A stretch of 64,000 bases of DNA. Origin: Rivularia sp034931125. GTDB lineage: Bacteria; Cyanobacteriota; Cyanobacteriia; Cyanobacteriales; Nostocaceae. Shown piece by piece: positions 54,964 through 63,579 of the stretch. The stretch lies in the NCBI RefSeq assembly GCF_034931125.1, contig NZ_JAYGHM010000006.1, positions 62,001 through 126,000 on the forward strand, in the 5' to 3' direction. The notes under the pieces were generated by a model. The model saw only the letters and a list, made by a program, of their open reading frames with translations, made no database searches and had not been told where the DNA came from. Numbering within the stretch: position 1 is the first letter of the stretch; each line of letters starts with the position of its first letter. The translations under genes and the position numbers were made by a program.

Positions 54964-55809
54964 ATGAGTGCCACACTAAGCCAGCAAATTCAGCAGTTCT
55001 ACGATGCTTCCTCCGGTCTCTGGGAAGAGATATGGGGGGAACATATGCATCACGGTTATTACGGTGCAGACGGTAGGGAAGAAAAAAACCGTCGTCAGGC
55101 ACAAATCGACTTAATTGAGGAGTTATTGCAATGGGCCCAAGTGCAGCAAGCTCAAAATATTTTAGATGTCGGTTGTGGTATCGGTGGTAGTTCTTTATAT
55201 TTAGCGGAGAAATTTAACGCGACGGCAACTGGTATCACTTTGAGTCCGGTACAAGCACGAAGGGCTTCTGAGCGGGCTGTTGAATTTGGTTTACGAGGTA
55301 GAACCAATTTTCAAGTAGCAGATGCCTTAAATATGCCCTTCGAGGACAACAGTTTTGACTTGGTTTGGTCCTTGGAAAGCGGCGAGCATATGCCAGATAA
55401 AAACAGGTTTATGCAAGAATGCTACCGGGTACTCAAGCCGGGAGGAAAGTTGATTATGGTGACTTGGTGTCATCGTCCTACAGATGAATCACCTTTGAGT
55501 CCAGAAGAAAAAAAGCATTTAGAGCAGATCTATGAAGTTTATTGCTTACCTTATGTGATTTCATTACCCGAATATGAAGCGATCGCTCGTCTACTACCTT
55601 TACAAAACATCCGTACTGCCGATTGGTCGCAAGCTGTAGCACCTTTTTGGAATATAGTAATTGACTCGGCTTTTACCCCCAAGGCATTTTTTGGTTTACT
55701 GCTTGCTGGTTGGAAAACAATTCAAGGAGCGATGTCTTTGGGTTTAATGCGTGACGGTTACGAACGCGGTTTAATTAAATTCGGTTTGTTAACCGGGAAT
55801 AAGGGGTAG
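54964..55809 (+). CDS. Gamma-tocopherol methyltransferase-like protein
   Basis: 281 residues. SAM-binding motifs: NILDVGCGIGGSSLYLAEKF (motif I), VQARRASERA, FDLVWSLESGEHMPDKNRFM (motif II, acceptor His) and YRVLKPGGKLIMVTWCHRP. The N-terminal YDASSGLWEEIWGEHMHHGYYG is the hallmark of tocopherol and related methyltransferases. It probably methylates gamma- to alpha-tocopherol in the membrane. The adjacent homogentisate phytyltransferase strongly supports a tocopherol role. The final residues (GNKG) and stop lie in GGGGATAAGGGG repeats. Confidence 0.85.
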   Translation: MSATLSQQIQQFYDASSGLWEEIWGEHMHHGYYGADGREEKNRRQAQIDLIEELLQWAQVQQAQNILDVGCGIGGSSLYLAEKFNATATGITLSPVQARRASERAVEFGLRGRTNFQVADALNMPFEDNSFDLVWSLESGEHMPDKNRFMQECYRVLKPGGKLIMVTWCHRPTDESPLSPEEKKHLEQIYEVYCLPYVISLPEYEAIARLLPLQNIRTADWSQAVAPFWNIVIDSAFTPKAFFGLLLAGWKTIQGAMSLGLMRDGYERGLIKFGLLTGNKG

Positions 55810-55940
55810 GGGATAAGGGGATGGGGGGACAAGGGGAAGAATAATTCGCTTGCTACTCGTTACTCCCCATTTACAATTACCAATTACCAATCCCCAATTA
55901 CCAATCCCCAATTACCAATCTAAAATCTAAAATCTAAAAT
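55803..55940. repeat. Tandem repeats between the two tocopherol genes
   Basis: GGGGATA/GGGGACAA units, CTACTCGTTACTCC, CAATTAC/CAATCCC heptamers and AATCTAAA octamers run from the stop of the methyltransferase to the ATG of the phytyltransferase. No other gene fits in. Confidence 0.85.
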
Positions 55941-55944
55941 TATT

Positions 55945-56883
55945 ATGAGTCAAGTTTCACAAACAGGGTTGCAAAGTAGCTGGTTGTATGCTTTTTGGAA
56001 GTTTTCTCGTCCTCATACGATTTATGGTACGAGTTTGAGCGTTTTGGGATTATATGTTGTTGCGATTGCTTTAAATAATAGTATCCCATTCCAAAATTCT
56101 TCTTCCGTACTTTCTGTTTTAGGTGCTTGGGTAAGTTGTTTGTTGGGGAATGTCTATATTGTGGGACTCAATCAACTGCAAGATGTGGAAATCGACAAAA
56201 TTAATAAACCTCATTTACCTGTTGCTTCTGGAGAGTTTACGCAACGCACGGGGGAGATAATTGTAGTTATTACGGGTGTTTTGGCGCTCTCGTTATCTTG
56301 GTTGCTAGGACCTTTTCTATTTGCAATGGTAGCTATCAGTTTAGCGATTGGTACGGCTTATTCTTTACCACCAATTCGTTTAAAAAGATTTCCTTTTTGG
56401 GCAGCAATTTGTATTTTTTCGGTACGAGGGGCTGTTGTTAATTTAGGATTATTTTTGCATTTTTCTTGGGTACTGCAAGCTAAACAATCGATTCCACCTG
56501 CGGTATGGGCTTTGACCTGGTTTATCTTGGTGTTTACAGTCGCGATCGCAATTTTTAAGGATATCCCTGATATGGAAGGCGACTTTCAGTACAACATCAC
56601 TACTTTTACGATCAAATTGGGTAAGGAAGCGGTTTTTAATCTTTCTCGCTGGCTATTAACTGTTTGTTACGTTGGAATGATTTTGTTTGCAATATTGGGC
56701 TTTACACAAGTTAATTCAGTATTCTTGATCGCCACTCAATTTGTGTTTTTGGGTCTGATGTGGTGGCGCACTCAGCAAACTGATTTAGAAGATAAAAGTT
56801 CTATAGCTACTGCTTACAAGTTTATTTGGAAGTTGTTTTACCTTGAATATCTAGTTTTTCCGATTTCTTGTCTTTTGGGTTAG
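55945..56883 (+). CDS. Homogentisate phytyltransferase
   Basis: 312 residues, eight to nine membrane helices. UbiA-type prenyltransferase motifs: NQLQDVEIDKINKPHLPVASG (first Asp motif, about residues 72-92) and FKDIPDMEGDFQYNITTF (second, about 207-224). The Asp-x3-Asp spacing and the start FWKFSRPHTIYGTSLSVLGLY match cyanobacterial HPT (slr1736-type). It joins phytyl diphosphate to homogentisate, the committed tocopherol step. It is downstream of the likely methyltransferase and probably cotranscribed despite the repeats between. Confidence 0.87.
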   Translation: MSQVSQTGLQSSWLYAFWKFSRPHTIYGTSLSVLGLYVVAIALNNSIPFQNSSSVLSVLGAWVSCLLGNVYIVGLNQLQDVEIDKINKPHLPVASGEFTQRTGEIIVVITGVLALSLSWLLGPFLFAMVAISLAIGTAYSLPPIRLKRFPFWAAICIFSVRGAVVNLGLFLHFSWVLQAKQSIPPAVWALTWFILVFTVAIAIFKDIPDMEGDFQYNITTFTIKLGKEAVFNLSRWLLTVCYVGMILFAILGFTQVNSVFLIATQFVFLGLMWWRTQQTDLEDKSSIATAYKFIWKLFYLEYLVFPISCLLG

Positions 56884-56957
56884 TGGTTTTTAATCTTTAA
56901 TAATTTTGTAACTCCTAACTCCTCACTCCTCACTCCTAATTTTTATTAGTTTGTTTT

Positions 56958-57410
56958 ATGTTAGAACTGCAATTAAATACCGTTGTTCCAGTTATTATAG
57001 TTATTTCAAGTATTTCTCTGCTAATTTATTTTGCGTGGAAGACTTTAATTACCTCTAATTTATTTCAAAAAGGACTCGAACTCTACCAACAAAAAGATTA
57101 TCCAAATGCAGAAGCTGTTTTTCGTCGCGTAACTTCTATTAATTCTACTAATGATGTAGTTCGCTTACTTTTAGGCGATTCTTTATTGAAACAAGGAAAG
57201 GTCGAAGAAGCAATTGAAAGATATCAAGAGGTGATTACTCGCGCACCTAAAAAAGCAGATGCTTATTTACGTTTAAGTCGAATTTATATGCAGCAAGAAA
57301 AAAAATCTATAGCGATTGAATATTTGCAACAAGCTAAAGAAGTATTACAAAAACGCCAGCCGGAGAAAGCACAAGAAGTTAGTCAGTTACTAGAAAAATT
57401 GAATGAATAG
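56958..57410 (+). CDS. TPR-repeat membrane-anchored protein
   Basis: 150 residues. One N-terminal membrane segment (VVPVIIVISSISLLIYFAW) precedes three tetratricopeptide motifs (GLELYQQKDYPNAEAVFRRV, LLGDSLLKQGKVEEAIERYQ, LRLSRIYMQQEKKSIAIEYL). It is a small scaffold of unknown partner, in the same direction as the tocopherol genes and 74 bases downstream. No catalytic domain. Confidence 0.82.
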   Translation: MLELQLNTVVPVIIVISSISLLIYFAWKTLITSNLFQKGLELYQQKDYPNAEAVFRRVTSINSTNDVVRLLLGDSLLKQGKVEEAIERYQEVITRAPKKADAYLRLSRIYMQQEKKSIAIEYLQQAKEVLQKRQPEKAQEVSQLLEKLNE

Positions 57411-57564
57411 GGAATGGATAGGAGATCTAGAAAAGGTTTGAATTATTAACTGCTAACAAATAAAAGTCTGCTAATTTTTATTCAGGTAGCAGGACGGAAT
57501 TTGAATTTGTTTTGCAAATAACTTTTCAAAATATCTTTACTTAGAAAAAGACTTATTTACTGTT

Positions 57565-57777
57565 TTACTTTACAAACTTTTCTTGCTTGCGGTTTCCTAC
57601 AAATATGCTGCCACTAACAGCTAATATTCCTAAAATAATGTTTGATTCAGGTACGCTTGCTTGTGAATATTTTCCTTCCTTGATGAGGAATGCATGGTTA
57701 TCAGTTTCAAAAGAATCAGGATGAGCAACGGTCGCGATCGCACATAAAGCAGCAACAGTAAATAAGTTCTTAAGCAT
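57565..57777 (-). CDS. Small PEP-CTERM-like secreted protein
   Basis: 70 residues from ATG at 57777 (MLKNLFTVAALCAIATVA, signal peptide). A longer frame to 57834 adds 19 residues without a good start. The C-terminus has VPESNIILGILAVSGSIFVGNRKQ: a VPE-x sorting signal (PES rather than the usual PEP), a hydrophobic helix and a basic tail. This is the PEP-CTERM pattern recognised by exosortase/archaeosortase systems for surface attachment. The mature part is only about 30 residues. GAGAAAGAA upstream is a fair binding site. Confidence 0.7.
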   Translation of the reverse strand: MLKNLFTVAALCAIATVAHPDSFETDNHAFLIKEGKYSQASVPESNIILGILAVSGSIFVGNRKQEKFVK

Positions 57778-58069
57778 GAATATAATTTCTTTCTCTTTTG
57801 AGCCAATATCTAAATTATGCGTCGCATTCAACACAAAGGTTAGGTGATATTTACTTAAATAATAAATTTTTCTTTGGAAAAAGAAAAAGTATTATATTTT
57901 ACGAAATAGTCAGTATTTTCCTAGTAGAACATCATTTTTTCACGCTCGTTATATAAGAAACAGTGAAGAGTTTGTATCTAGTATTATAAAGAAACAAAAT
58001 TATAGTCAATTAATGGCGATCGCTTTACGGCTAGTTTAAGTTTTGGTCATGGGTTTGAGCTTGGGATGA
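57778..58069. other. AT-rich spacer upstream of PEP-CTERM gene
   Basis: About 290 bases with one HIP1-like GGCGATCGC near 58015 and no gene. It continues into the fragment at 58070. Confidence 0.4.
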
Positions 58070-58294
58070 AGAATAATCATCAATATACCTATATCTATAT
58101 CTATATTTAGAATCATTCATCAATGTAAAAGTGAATTTGAAAGTAATTTAAAAGATGCTGCGGGAATGTTTTTAAACGCTCAATTTGGGTCAATCAAACC
58201 TTTTGGAACAGTGGTATTTGAAGATTTAACTTTAAAAAATGCTCAAGATATGAACCTAGAAGAGTTAGAAGTTGCAGTGAAGGTACTTAAATAA
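58070..58294 (+). pseudogene. Open fragment, possible remnant gene
   Basis: Between TGA at 58067-58069 and TAA at 58292-58294 an open phase of 74 codons has no ATG near the front; the first ATG is 58166. The part GMFLNAQFGSIKPFGTVVFE and EELEVAVKVLK looks like genuine protein sequence. The front end is the microsatellite TATCTATATCTATAT. No domain is recognised. It may be the tail of a decayed gene or chance. Confidence 0.28.
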
Positions 58295-58467
58295 TTACGA
58301 GAAAAGCTCAAACAAACAATTTTAAGTTAATTAGAAAAGAACAATTGATTAAGAGAATTATACTCATGCATATGAATGCGATATTACTGTAAGATTTTAC
58401 GCAATTAACAGCAGCCGAACTGTAGTTATAAATTAGTAAATTTGAGTTATTTACCCTAATTTCATTT

Positions 58468-59505
58468 ATGGAAAAATTTAAGGAATTGATTCATAAGGAA
58501 ACCCAGATAAAAAGTAAGCGGGGGTTCTGGGGCAAAATGGGTATACTTGCCATAGTATCGGCTGTTGCAGGAGGGTCATTTGGAGTTTTTCTAAATACCA
58601 AACCGTTTATGCAGGCTAATCTGACCCCGGAAGAAGCGAAGTTTTTTCAAAGGAATTCTACTTTTGAAGGACAATTTTTACAGCTAAATCGTCCTGTAAA
58701 TATTTTGGTAATGGGGATGAGCGTACTTCCTCCAGATACGCAAAATGCACCACAAGATACAAAAAGATTGGGATATTTACCGCAAGTAAATTCCTTTGAT
58801 GGACTTTCAGATGTAATGTTATTGATTCGGTTTGATCCAAAAAATAAGCAGTTAAATATGCTTTCTATTCCTAGAGATACCCGCACGGAAATAGAAGGAT
58901 ATGGTTTAAGAAAAATTAATGCTGCTAATAACTTGGCTGGCGCTTATTTAAGTGCTAAAAGCGTCAGTAATTTATTAGGTAATGTAGAAATAGACGGTTA
59001 TATTCGGATCAACGTTTTGGGAGTCGGTAAACTTGTTGATGCTTTGGGAGGTGTAACAGTTAACGTTCCTAAAGATTTGAAATATCAAGATGATTCTCAG
59101 CATTTATATATTAATCTTAAAGCCGGACAACAACATCTCAACGGCGACCAAGCACTACAATTATTACGCTTCCGTAACGATGGACAAGGCGATATCGGAC
59201 GCATTCAACGGCAGCAGATGTTAATCAAAGCCTTGATAGAACAGTCATTAAACCCAGCAACATTAGCGCGATCGCCAATTATTCTCAGTACGGTTAAAGA
59301 AAATATTGATACAAACTTAACACTTGATAGTTTACTAACTTTAGTTAACTTTGGAGTCAAAATCGATCGCTCGAATATCCAAATGTTTACCTTACCCGGT
59401 AGAGTCAGCAGTAGACAAGAGTTTGCAGCTAGCTACTGGCTACCAAACGAAGAAGAAATCAAAGTGATGATGGCTCGTTATTTTGATTTTGGACTAAAAG
59501 AGTGA
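58468..59505 (+). CDS. LytR-CpsA-Psr (LCP) family protein
   Basis: 345 residues. One N-terminal membrane helix (MGILAIVSAVAGGSFGVFLN) is followed by the LCP catalytic domain. Conserved parts: LNMLSIPRDTRTEIEGYGLRKINAANNL (Arg-rich active site near 120), VDALGGVTVNVP near 175, and LLRFRNDGQGDIGRIQRQQMLIKAL near 235. LCP enzymes ligate lipid-linked polymers to peptidoglycan or protein. With the polysaccharide locus elsewhere in this window, a wall-anchoring role is plausible. The stop is at the edge of GAGTGAGGAGTTAGG repeats. Confidence 0.9.
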   Translation: MEKFKELIHKETQIKSKRGFWGKMGILAIVSAVAGGSFGVFLNTKPFMQANLTPEEAKFFQRNSTFEGQFLQLNRPVNILVMGMSVLPPDTQNAPQDTKRLGYLPQVNSFDGLSDVMLLIRFDPKNKQLNMLSIPRDTRTEIEGYGLRKINAANNLAGAYLSAKSVSNLLGNVEIDGYIRINVLGVGKLVDALGGVTVNVPKDLKYQDDSQHLYINLKAGQQHLNGDQALQLLRFRNDGQGDIGRIQRQQMLIKALIEQSLNPATLARSPIILSTVKENIDTNLTLDSLLTLVNFGVKIDRSNIQMFTLPGRVSSRQEFAASYWLPNEEEIKVMMARYFDFGLKE

Positions 59506-59611
59506 GGAGTTAGGAGTGAGGAGTTAATAATTACGAATTATCTCTCCTTCTCCCGGTGTCCAAAATCTTAAAAATAATTACTATTAACAAAAGATTATTT
59601 GGTCAAAGCCG

Positions 59612-60982
59612 ATGAAATTACCAAACGGACCGCAAGCCCCTTCATTCATTCAAATGTTTCAGTTTATCGTCAATCCTTTATCGGTGCTGGAAAAATGCGC
59701 TAAACGCTACGGAGATATTTACACTTTAAATTTGAAATCTCCTGTGGTTTTTATTAGCAATCCGCAAGCGCTACAGCACATACTCACTAACGATACGAAG
59801 GATTTTAGCGTTCCATCAGAAGGAAACAAACCTTTTGAACCGTTGATGGGAAAGCATTCTGTAATTATGGCGAGCGGTAATGCACATCGTCGTCAACGTC
59901 AGTTATTGATGCCGAGCTTTCATGGCGATCGCATACGTTGCTACGGGGAAGTGATAAATCGGGTCACGTCGCAAATAATGAGTCAGTGGGAGGTTGGGAA
60001 ACAATTTTCCGTCCGAGATGGGATGCAGGCTATTACCATGCGGGTGATAATGCAGGCAGTGTTTGGGATTTATGAAGGCGATCGCGCTACGGAATTAGAA
60101 AAACTTCTCGGTTCAATGCTGGATGCAGGAGGAAGTTCCCCTCTTAAAGCCGCTTTTTTAATTTTTCCCGTTTTACAAAAGGATTTGGGTGCGAAAAGTT
60201 ATTGGGGTAATTTTCTCCGCGAGCGGGAACGAGTTTATCAATTGCTAAATGACGAAATAGAAGAACGTCGCGCTTCACCCGATGATTCGCGTACTGATGT
60301 TTTAAGTATGTTAATGGCAGCGCGGGACGAAAACGGTGAAGCCATGACTAATGTGGAATTAAGCGATGAATTGATGACTCTATTAACAGCAGGTCACGAA
60401 ACTACAGCAACTGCTTTAACTTGGGCTTTGTACTGGATTCACAAATTCCCTGAAGTGCGGGAAAAACTATTAGCAGAACTCGATAATTTAAACGAAAATA
60501 CTGACTTTAGTACCATCAATAAACTGCCATATCTCAACGCAGTTTGCAATGAAACCTTACGAATTTATCCAGTAGGAATACTTTTATTTCAGCGAAAGGT
60601 AGAAAAACCCGTTTCGTTGTGCGGTCACGATTTGGAACCAGGTACATTATTATATGGTTCTATTTATTCGGTTCATCAACGAGAAGATTTATATCCCGAA
60701 CCCAAGAAATTTAAACCAGAACGCTTTTTAGAAAGACAGTTTTCACCCTACGAATTTATACCTTTTGGTGGAGGTGCAAGACGCTGTATTGGGATGGCGT
60801 TGGCTCAACTTGAAATGAAATTGATACTAACAAAGATTCTGAAAAATTTAGATTTGGATTTAATTGATAATGGTGAGATAAAACCTCAGCGTCGCGGTTT
60901 AGTAACTGGTCCAAATCGTCCGATTCAAATGCTTGTTAAAGGTAAGCGAGCGGTGAATCGCAGTTTAGAAACAGTCGGTTAA
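59612..60982 (+). CDS. Cytochrome P450, CYP110-like (first of tandem pair)
   Basis: 456 residues. I-helix TAGHETTA (about 259-266), ExxR as ETLR (314-317), and the heme-ligand motif FGGGARRCIG with Cys392. MKLPNGPQAPSF at the N-terminus and the FHGDRIRCYG segment are typical of CYP110, a family confined mainly to nitrogen-fixing filamentous cyanobacteria and linked to fatty acid or terpenoid oxidation. No ferredoxin or reductase is adjacent. Substrate unknown. Confidence 0.9.
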   Translation: MKLPNGPQAPSFIQMFQFIVNPLSVLEKCAKRYGDIYTLNLKSPVVFISNPQALQHILTNDTKDFSVPSEGNKPFEPLMGKHSVIMASGNAHRRQRQLLMPSFHGDRIRCYGEVINRVTSQIMSQWEVGKQFSVRDGMQAITMRVIMQAVFGIYEGDRATELEKLLGSMLDAGGSSPLKAAFLIFPVLQKDLGAKSYWGNFLRERERVYQLLNDEIEERRASPDDSRTDVLSMLMAARDENGEAMTNVELSDELMTLLTAGHETTATALTWALYWIHKFPEVREKLLAELDNLNENTDFSTINKLPYLNAVCNETLRIYPVGILLFQRKVEKPVSLCGHDLEPGTLLYGSIYSVHQREDLYPEPKKFKPERFLERQFSPYEFIPFGGGARRCIGMALAQLEMKLILTKILKNLDLDLIDNGEIKPQRRGLVTGPNRPIQMLVKGKRAVNRSLETVG

Positions 60983-61044
60983 GATGCAGGGATTTTCTCG
61001 AAATTTGGTGCTTAACCGTTTCTTTATAAAGACGCGCTTAATTT

Positions 61045-61092
61045 AGCCTAACTGCGTAGGCTTTGTAATATCAGCCCCAGCCTTCTGGGCTG
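61045..61092 (+). terminator. Tandem hairpins after first P450 gene
   Basis: AGCCTA/TAGGCT (61045-61050 and 61057-61062) is followed by CAGCCCCAG/CTGGGCTG (61072-61080 and 61085-61092) with one bulged base, then GGGTATTTTAG. The second alone resembles a terminator with a weak T tract; the TCAGCCCCAGCC type may also be an interspersed repeat. Confidence 0.45.
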
Positions 61093-61199
61093 CGGGTATT
61101 TTAGCTATAAAAAGATATTAGAGATTAGAAAAGTGGGAGAATAGGACAGGGGAAAAGAATTCAAACTTTGACCTTTGACCTTTGAACTTTGACCTAAAG

Positions 61200-62528
61200 A
61201 TGACAAATTCCTTAATCCAAACGCTACAGCTAATTGTTAATCCCACAAAGTTTTTTGATAATCAAGCGGCAAAATACGGGGATACTTTTACTTTACGAGT
61301 ATTAGGTGTAAATTCACCACCAGTTGTGTTTTTTAGCAGTCCCCAAGCTATTGATGATTGTTTCGCAATTCCTGCTAAAAAATTAGATTTTAAAAAAGCT
61401 ACTCACGTATTTAAACCTTTATTTGGTAGTGATTCCATCGTTTTTCAAGAAGGTAAATCGCACAATCGTCAAAGACAATTATTAATGCCTCCCTTTCACG
61501 GCGATCGCCTTAATTCTTACGGAGATATAATAATTCGGATTACTCAAGATGTAACGCGCAATTGGCAGGTTGGCAATACCGTTTCCATGCAGCAAGTAAT
61601 GCCGGATATTACTTTACAAATTATCCTGCAAGTGGTATTTGGAATTACTCCAGGGGAACGTTACGATAAGTTAATCAAATTACTAACTACGCTATTAGAT
61701 GATATTACAAAACCTTGGTATTCCAGCTTGTTTTTCTTTCCTCCTTTACAGCAAGATTTCGGAAAATGGAGTCCGTGGGGAAATTATCTCAAAAAACGCG
61801 AAGAAATTGATCGATTAATCTATGCAGAGATTTCCGAACGTAGAATTAGTCGCGAAAATTTGGATACAGATATTTTGAGCTTATTAATGTCAGCGAGTGA
61901 CGAAGAAGGGGGGAAAATGACAGATAAAGAATTGCGCGACCAACTAGTTTCTTTACTACTTTTGGGTTACGAAACCACATCTGGAGTTTTAGCGTGGTTA
62001 TTTTATATGATTCACTCGCATTTAGAGGTAAAAGATAAATTAATCCAAGAATTACAAGATTTAGATAATAGTAATTTCTTACAAATAGCTCAACTACCCT
62101 ATTTAAATGCAGTTTGCTGCGAAACTATGCGACTTCACCCCATCGCTTTGATTTGCACTCCTCGGATGGCTGTAGATCGAGTAGAAGTTGCGGGAGAAAA
62201 ATTTGATTCGGGTACAGTTTTGGTTCCCTGCATATATTTAGCTCATCGTCAGGAAGCGACTTATCAACAACCAGATAAATTCATTCCCGAAAGATTTCTC
62301 AATCAAAAGTTTTCTGCATTTGAATATCTACCTTTTGGGGGAGGTTATCGCGGCTGTATCGGTTCCGCTTTTGCAATGTATGAAATGAAGTTGATATTAG
62401 CGACGATTTTATCCAGATTTAAATTGGAATTAGCCGAACAAAAACCAGTAAATCCAGTGCGTCGAGGGATTACTATTGTTCCTAGCGGTGGAGTGTCGAT
62501 GAAAGTTGTGCTTTGCGATCGCAGCTAA
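61200..62528 (+). CDS. Cytochrome P450, CYP110-like (second of tandem pair)
   Basis: 442 residues from ATG at 61200; a TTG six codons upstream falls in TTTGACC repeats and is not the start. I-helix LGYETTS (about 255-261, Ala-Gly changed to Leu-Gly), ETMR (308-311) and FGGGYRGCIG with Cys386. It is clearly a paralog of the preceding P450, with the shared PPFHGDRLNSYGD block and similar length, but differs in the I-helix start and the substrate loops. Tandem duplication and divergence is likely. Confidence 0.88.
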   Translation: MTNSLIQTLQLIVNPTKFFDNQAAKYGDTFTLRVLGVNSPPVVFFSSPQAIDDCFAIPAKKLDFKKATHVFKPLFGSDSIVFQEGKSHNRQRQLLMPPFHGDRLNSYGDIIIRITQDVTRNWQVGNTVSMQQVMPDITLQIILQVVFGITPGERYDKLIKLLTTLLDDITKPWYSSLFFFPPLQQDFGKWSPWGNYLKKREEIDRLIYAEISERRISRENLDTDILSLLMSASDEEGGKMTDKELRDQLVSLLLLGYETTSGVLAWLFYMIHSHLEVKDKLIQELQDLDNSNFLQIAQLPYLNAVCCETMRLHPIALICTPRMAVDRVEVAGEKFDSGTVLVPCIYLAHRQEATYQQPDKFIPERFLNQKFSAFEYLPFGGGYRGCIGSAFAMYEMKLILATILSRFKLELAEQKPVNPVRRGITIVPSGGVSMKVVLCDRS

Positions 62529-62561
62529 ATCTCGAATTTAAAGTTTTAATTAAAATCAAGT

Positions 62562-62595
62562 ATGAAGAATGAAATTTGCATAATTCATCCTTCAT
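62562..62595. terminator. Convergent inverted repeat between P450 and PAM68 genes
   Basis: ATGAAGAATGAA (62562-62573) and TTCATCCTTCAT (62584-62595) form a 12-position stem with one mismatch. It could end transcripts in both directions; there are short T tracts on each side. Confidence 0.4.
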
Positions 62596-62600
62596 CTTAT

Positions 62601-63068
62601 TTATACTTTTTTTTGCCGAGTTTCGCGCCAACCTGCTACCATTCGTCCCCAATTGGTAGTAAACTCGCTCAAACCGAGCCTAGTCCCCACTCTGTGTTCA
62701 TCCCAAGAAGCGGAAAGAACTCCATAACTAATTCCCAATACTCCCAAACCAAACAGTCCCATATTGACAAGCAATACCAGTATCGGAGGAAGCTTGATGT
62801 CAGTGTAGATGATCAGCAAATAGCTCGCTACTAAAGTCAGAATACCTAAAATGGTTGGTACTCCACATAACCAAGCTACTCGTCTAACCATCCGCTGGCT
62901 AACAACTTGAGGAATAGCCATTTCCTGTTTAGTAAAAGGAGGTTTTTTTTGCTTTGAGTCCTCAGACAATTTTTCATTAACTATTGGCACTTGAGCCTTC
63001 TTTTTGACCGGCTTTTGGCGCTTTTTCTCAGGTTCAAAAGGTAAGCGGTTGCGTTCATCGGCAGACAT
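62601..63068 (-). CDS. PAM68-family photosystem II assembly protein
   Basis: 155 residues. A charged Lys/Glu-rich N-terminus (PFEPEKKRQKPVKKKAQ) precedes two membrane helices (GVPTILGILTLVASYLLII and PPILVLLVNMGLFGLGVLGISYG), followed by SASWDEHRVGTRLGLSEFTTNWGRM, the DUF3464 hallmark. In Synechocystis this protein (Sll0933) helps insert and mature photosystem II inner-antenna proteins. It lies 18 bases downstream of rpsO, so it is probably cotranscribed with that ribosomal gene. Confidence 0.9.
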   Translation of the reverse strand: MSADERNRLPFEPEKKRQKPVKKKAQVPIVNEKLSEDSKQKKPPFTKQEMAIPQVVSQRMVRRVAWLCGVPTILGILTLVASYLLIIYTDIKLPPILVLLVNMGLFGLGVLGISYGVLSASWDEHRVGTRLGLSEFTTNWGRMVAGWRETRQKKV

Positions 63069-63086
63069 AATCAGCGGCTCTTTTAT

Positions 63087-63356
63087 TTATCCACGAATAC
63101 CGAGACTTTGAATTAAAGTTTTATAACGTTCGCGGTCTCCACTTTGAATATAAGCCAAAAGACGCTTACGTTGACCAATCATTTTCAATAGTCCCCGACG
63201 GGAAGAATGGTCTTTTTTATTAATTTGCAAATGTTTGCTCAAGCGGTTAATGCGATCGGTAAGCATCGCAACTTGTACTTCACCAGAACCAGTATCGGTT
63301 TCGTGAACTTGGTATTGGGAGATTAATTCTTGTTTTCGCTCTTGTGTTAGGCTCAT
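63087..63356 (-). CDS. rpsO: 30S ribosomal protein uS15
   Basis: 89 residues, the standard length. Hallmarks: YQVHETDTGSGEVQVAMLTDRI and HSSRRGLLKMIGQRKRLLAYI. uS15 binds 16S rRNA at the central domain. It is followed in the same direction by the PAM68 gene. The gap to the cyanophycinase gene on its upstream side is packed with tandem repeats. Confidence 0.97.
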   Translation of the reverse strand: MSLTQERKQELISQYQVHETDTGSGEVQVAMLTDRINRLSKHLQINKKDHSSRRGLLKMIGQRKRLLAYIQSGDRERYKTLIQSLGIRG

Positions 63357-63424
63357 AAATCGACTTTTTTCTTTAATCTAGGCAGCAATCTCTAATATTA
63401 TCACAGCCGTTTGGCAGTGGGATT

Positions 63425-63579
63425 AATTAAGAGGGGAGATGAGGGGATGGGGGGATGGGGAGATGGGGAGATGGGGAGATGAGGGGATGGGGAGATGGGG
63501 GGACAAGGGGACAAGGGGAAATAATTATTACTAACTCTTAACTCTTAACTCTTAACTCCTAACTCTTAACTCCTAACTC
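63425..63579. repeat. Tandem repeats between cyanophycinase and rpsO
   Basis: GGGGAGAT/GGGGGGAT units, GGGGACAA units, then CTCTTAA/CTCCTAA heptamers. They run up to and through the last codons of cyanophycinase. Confidence 0.9.
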
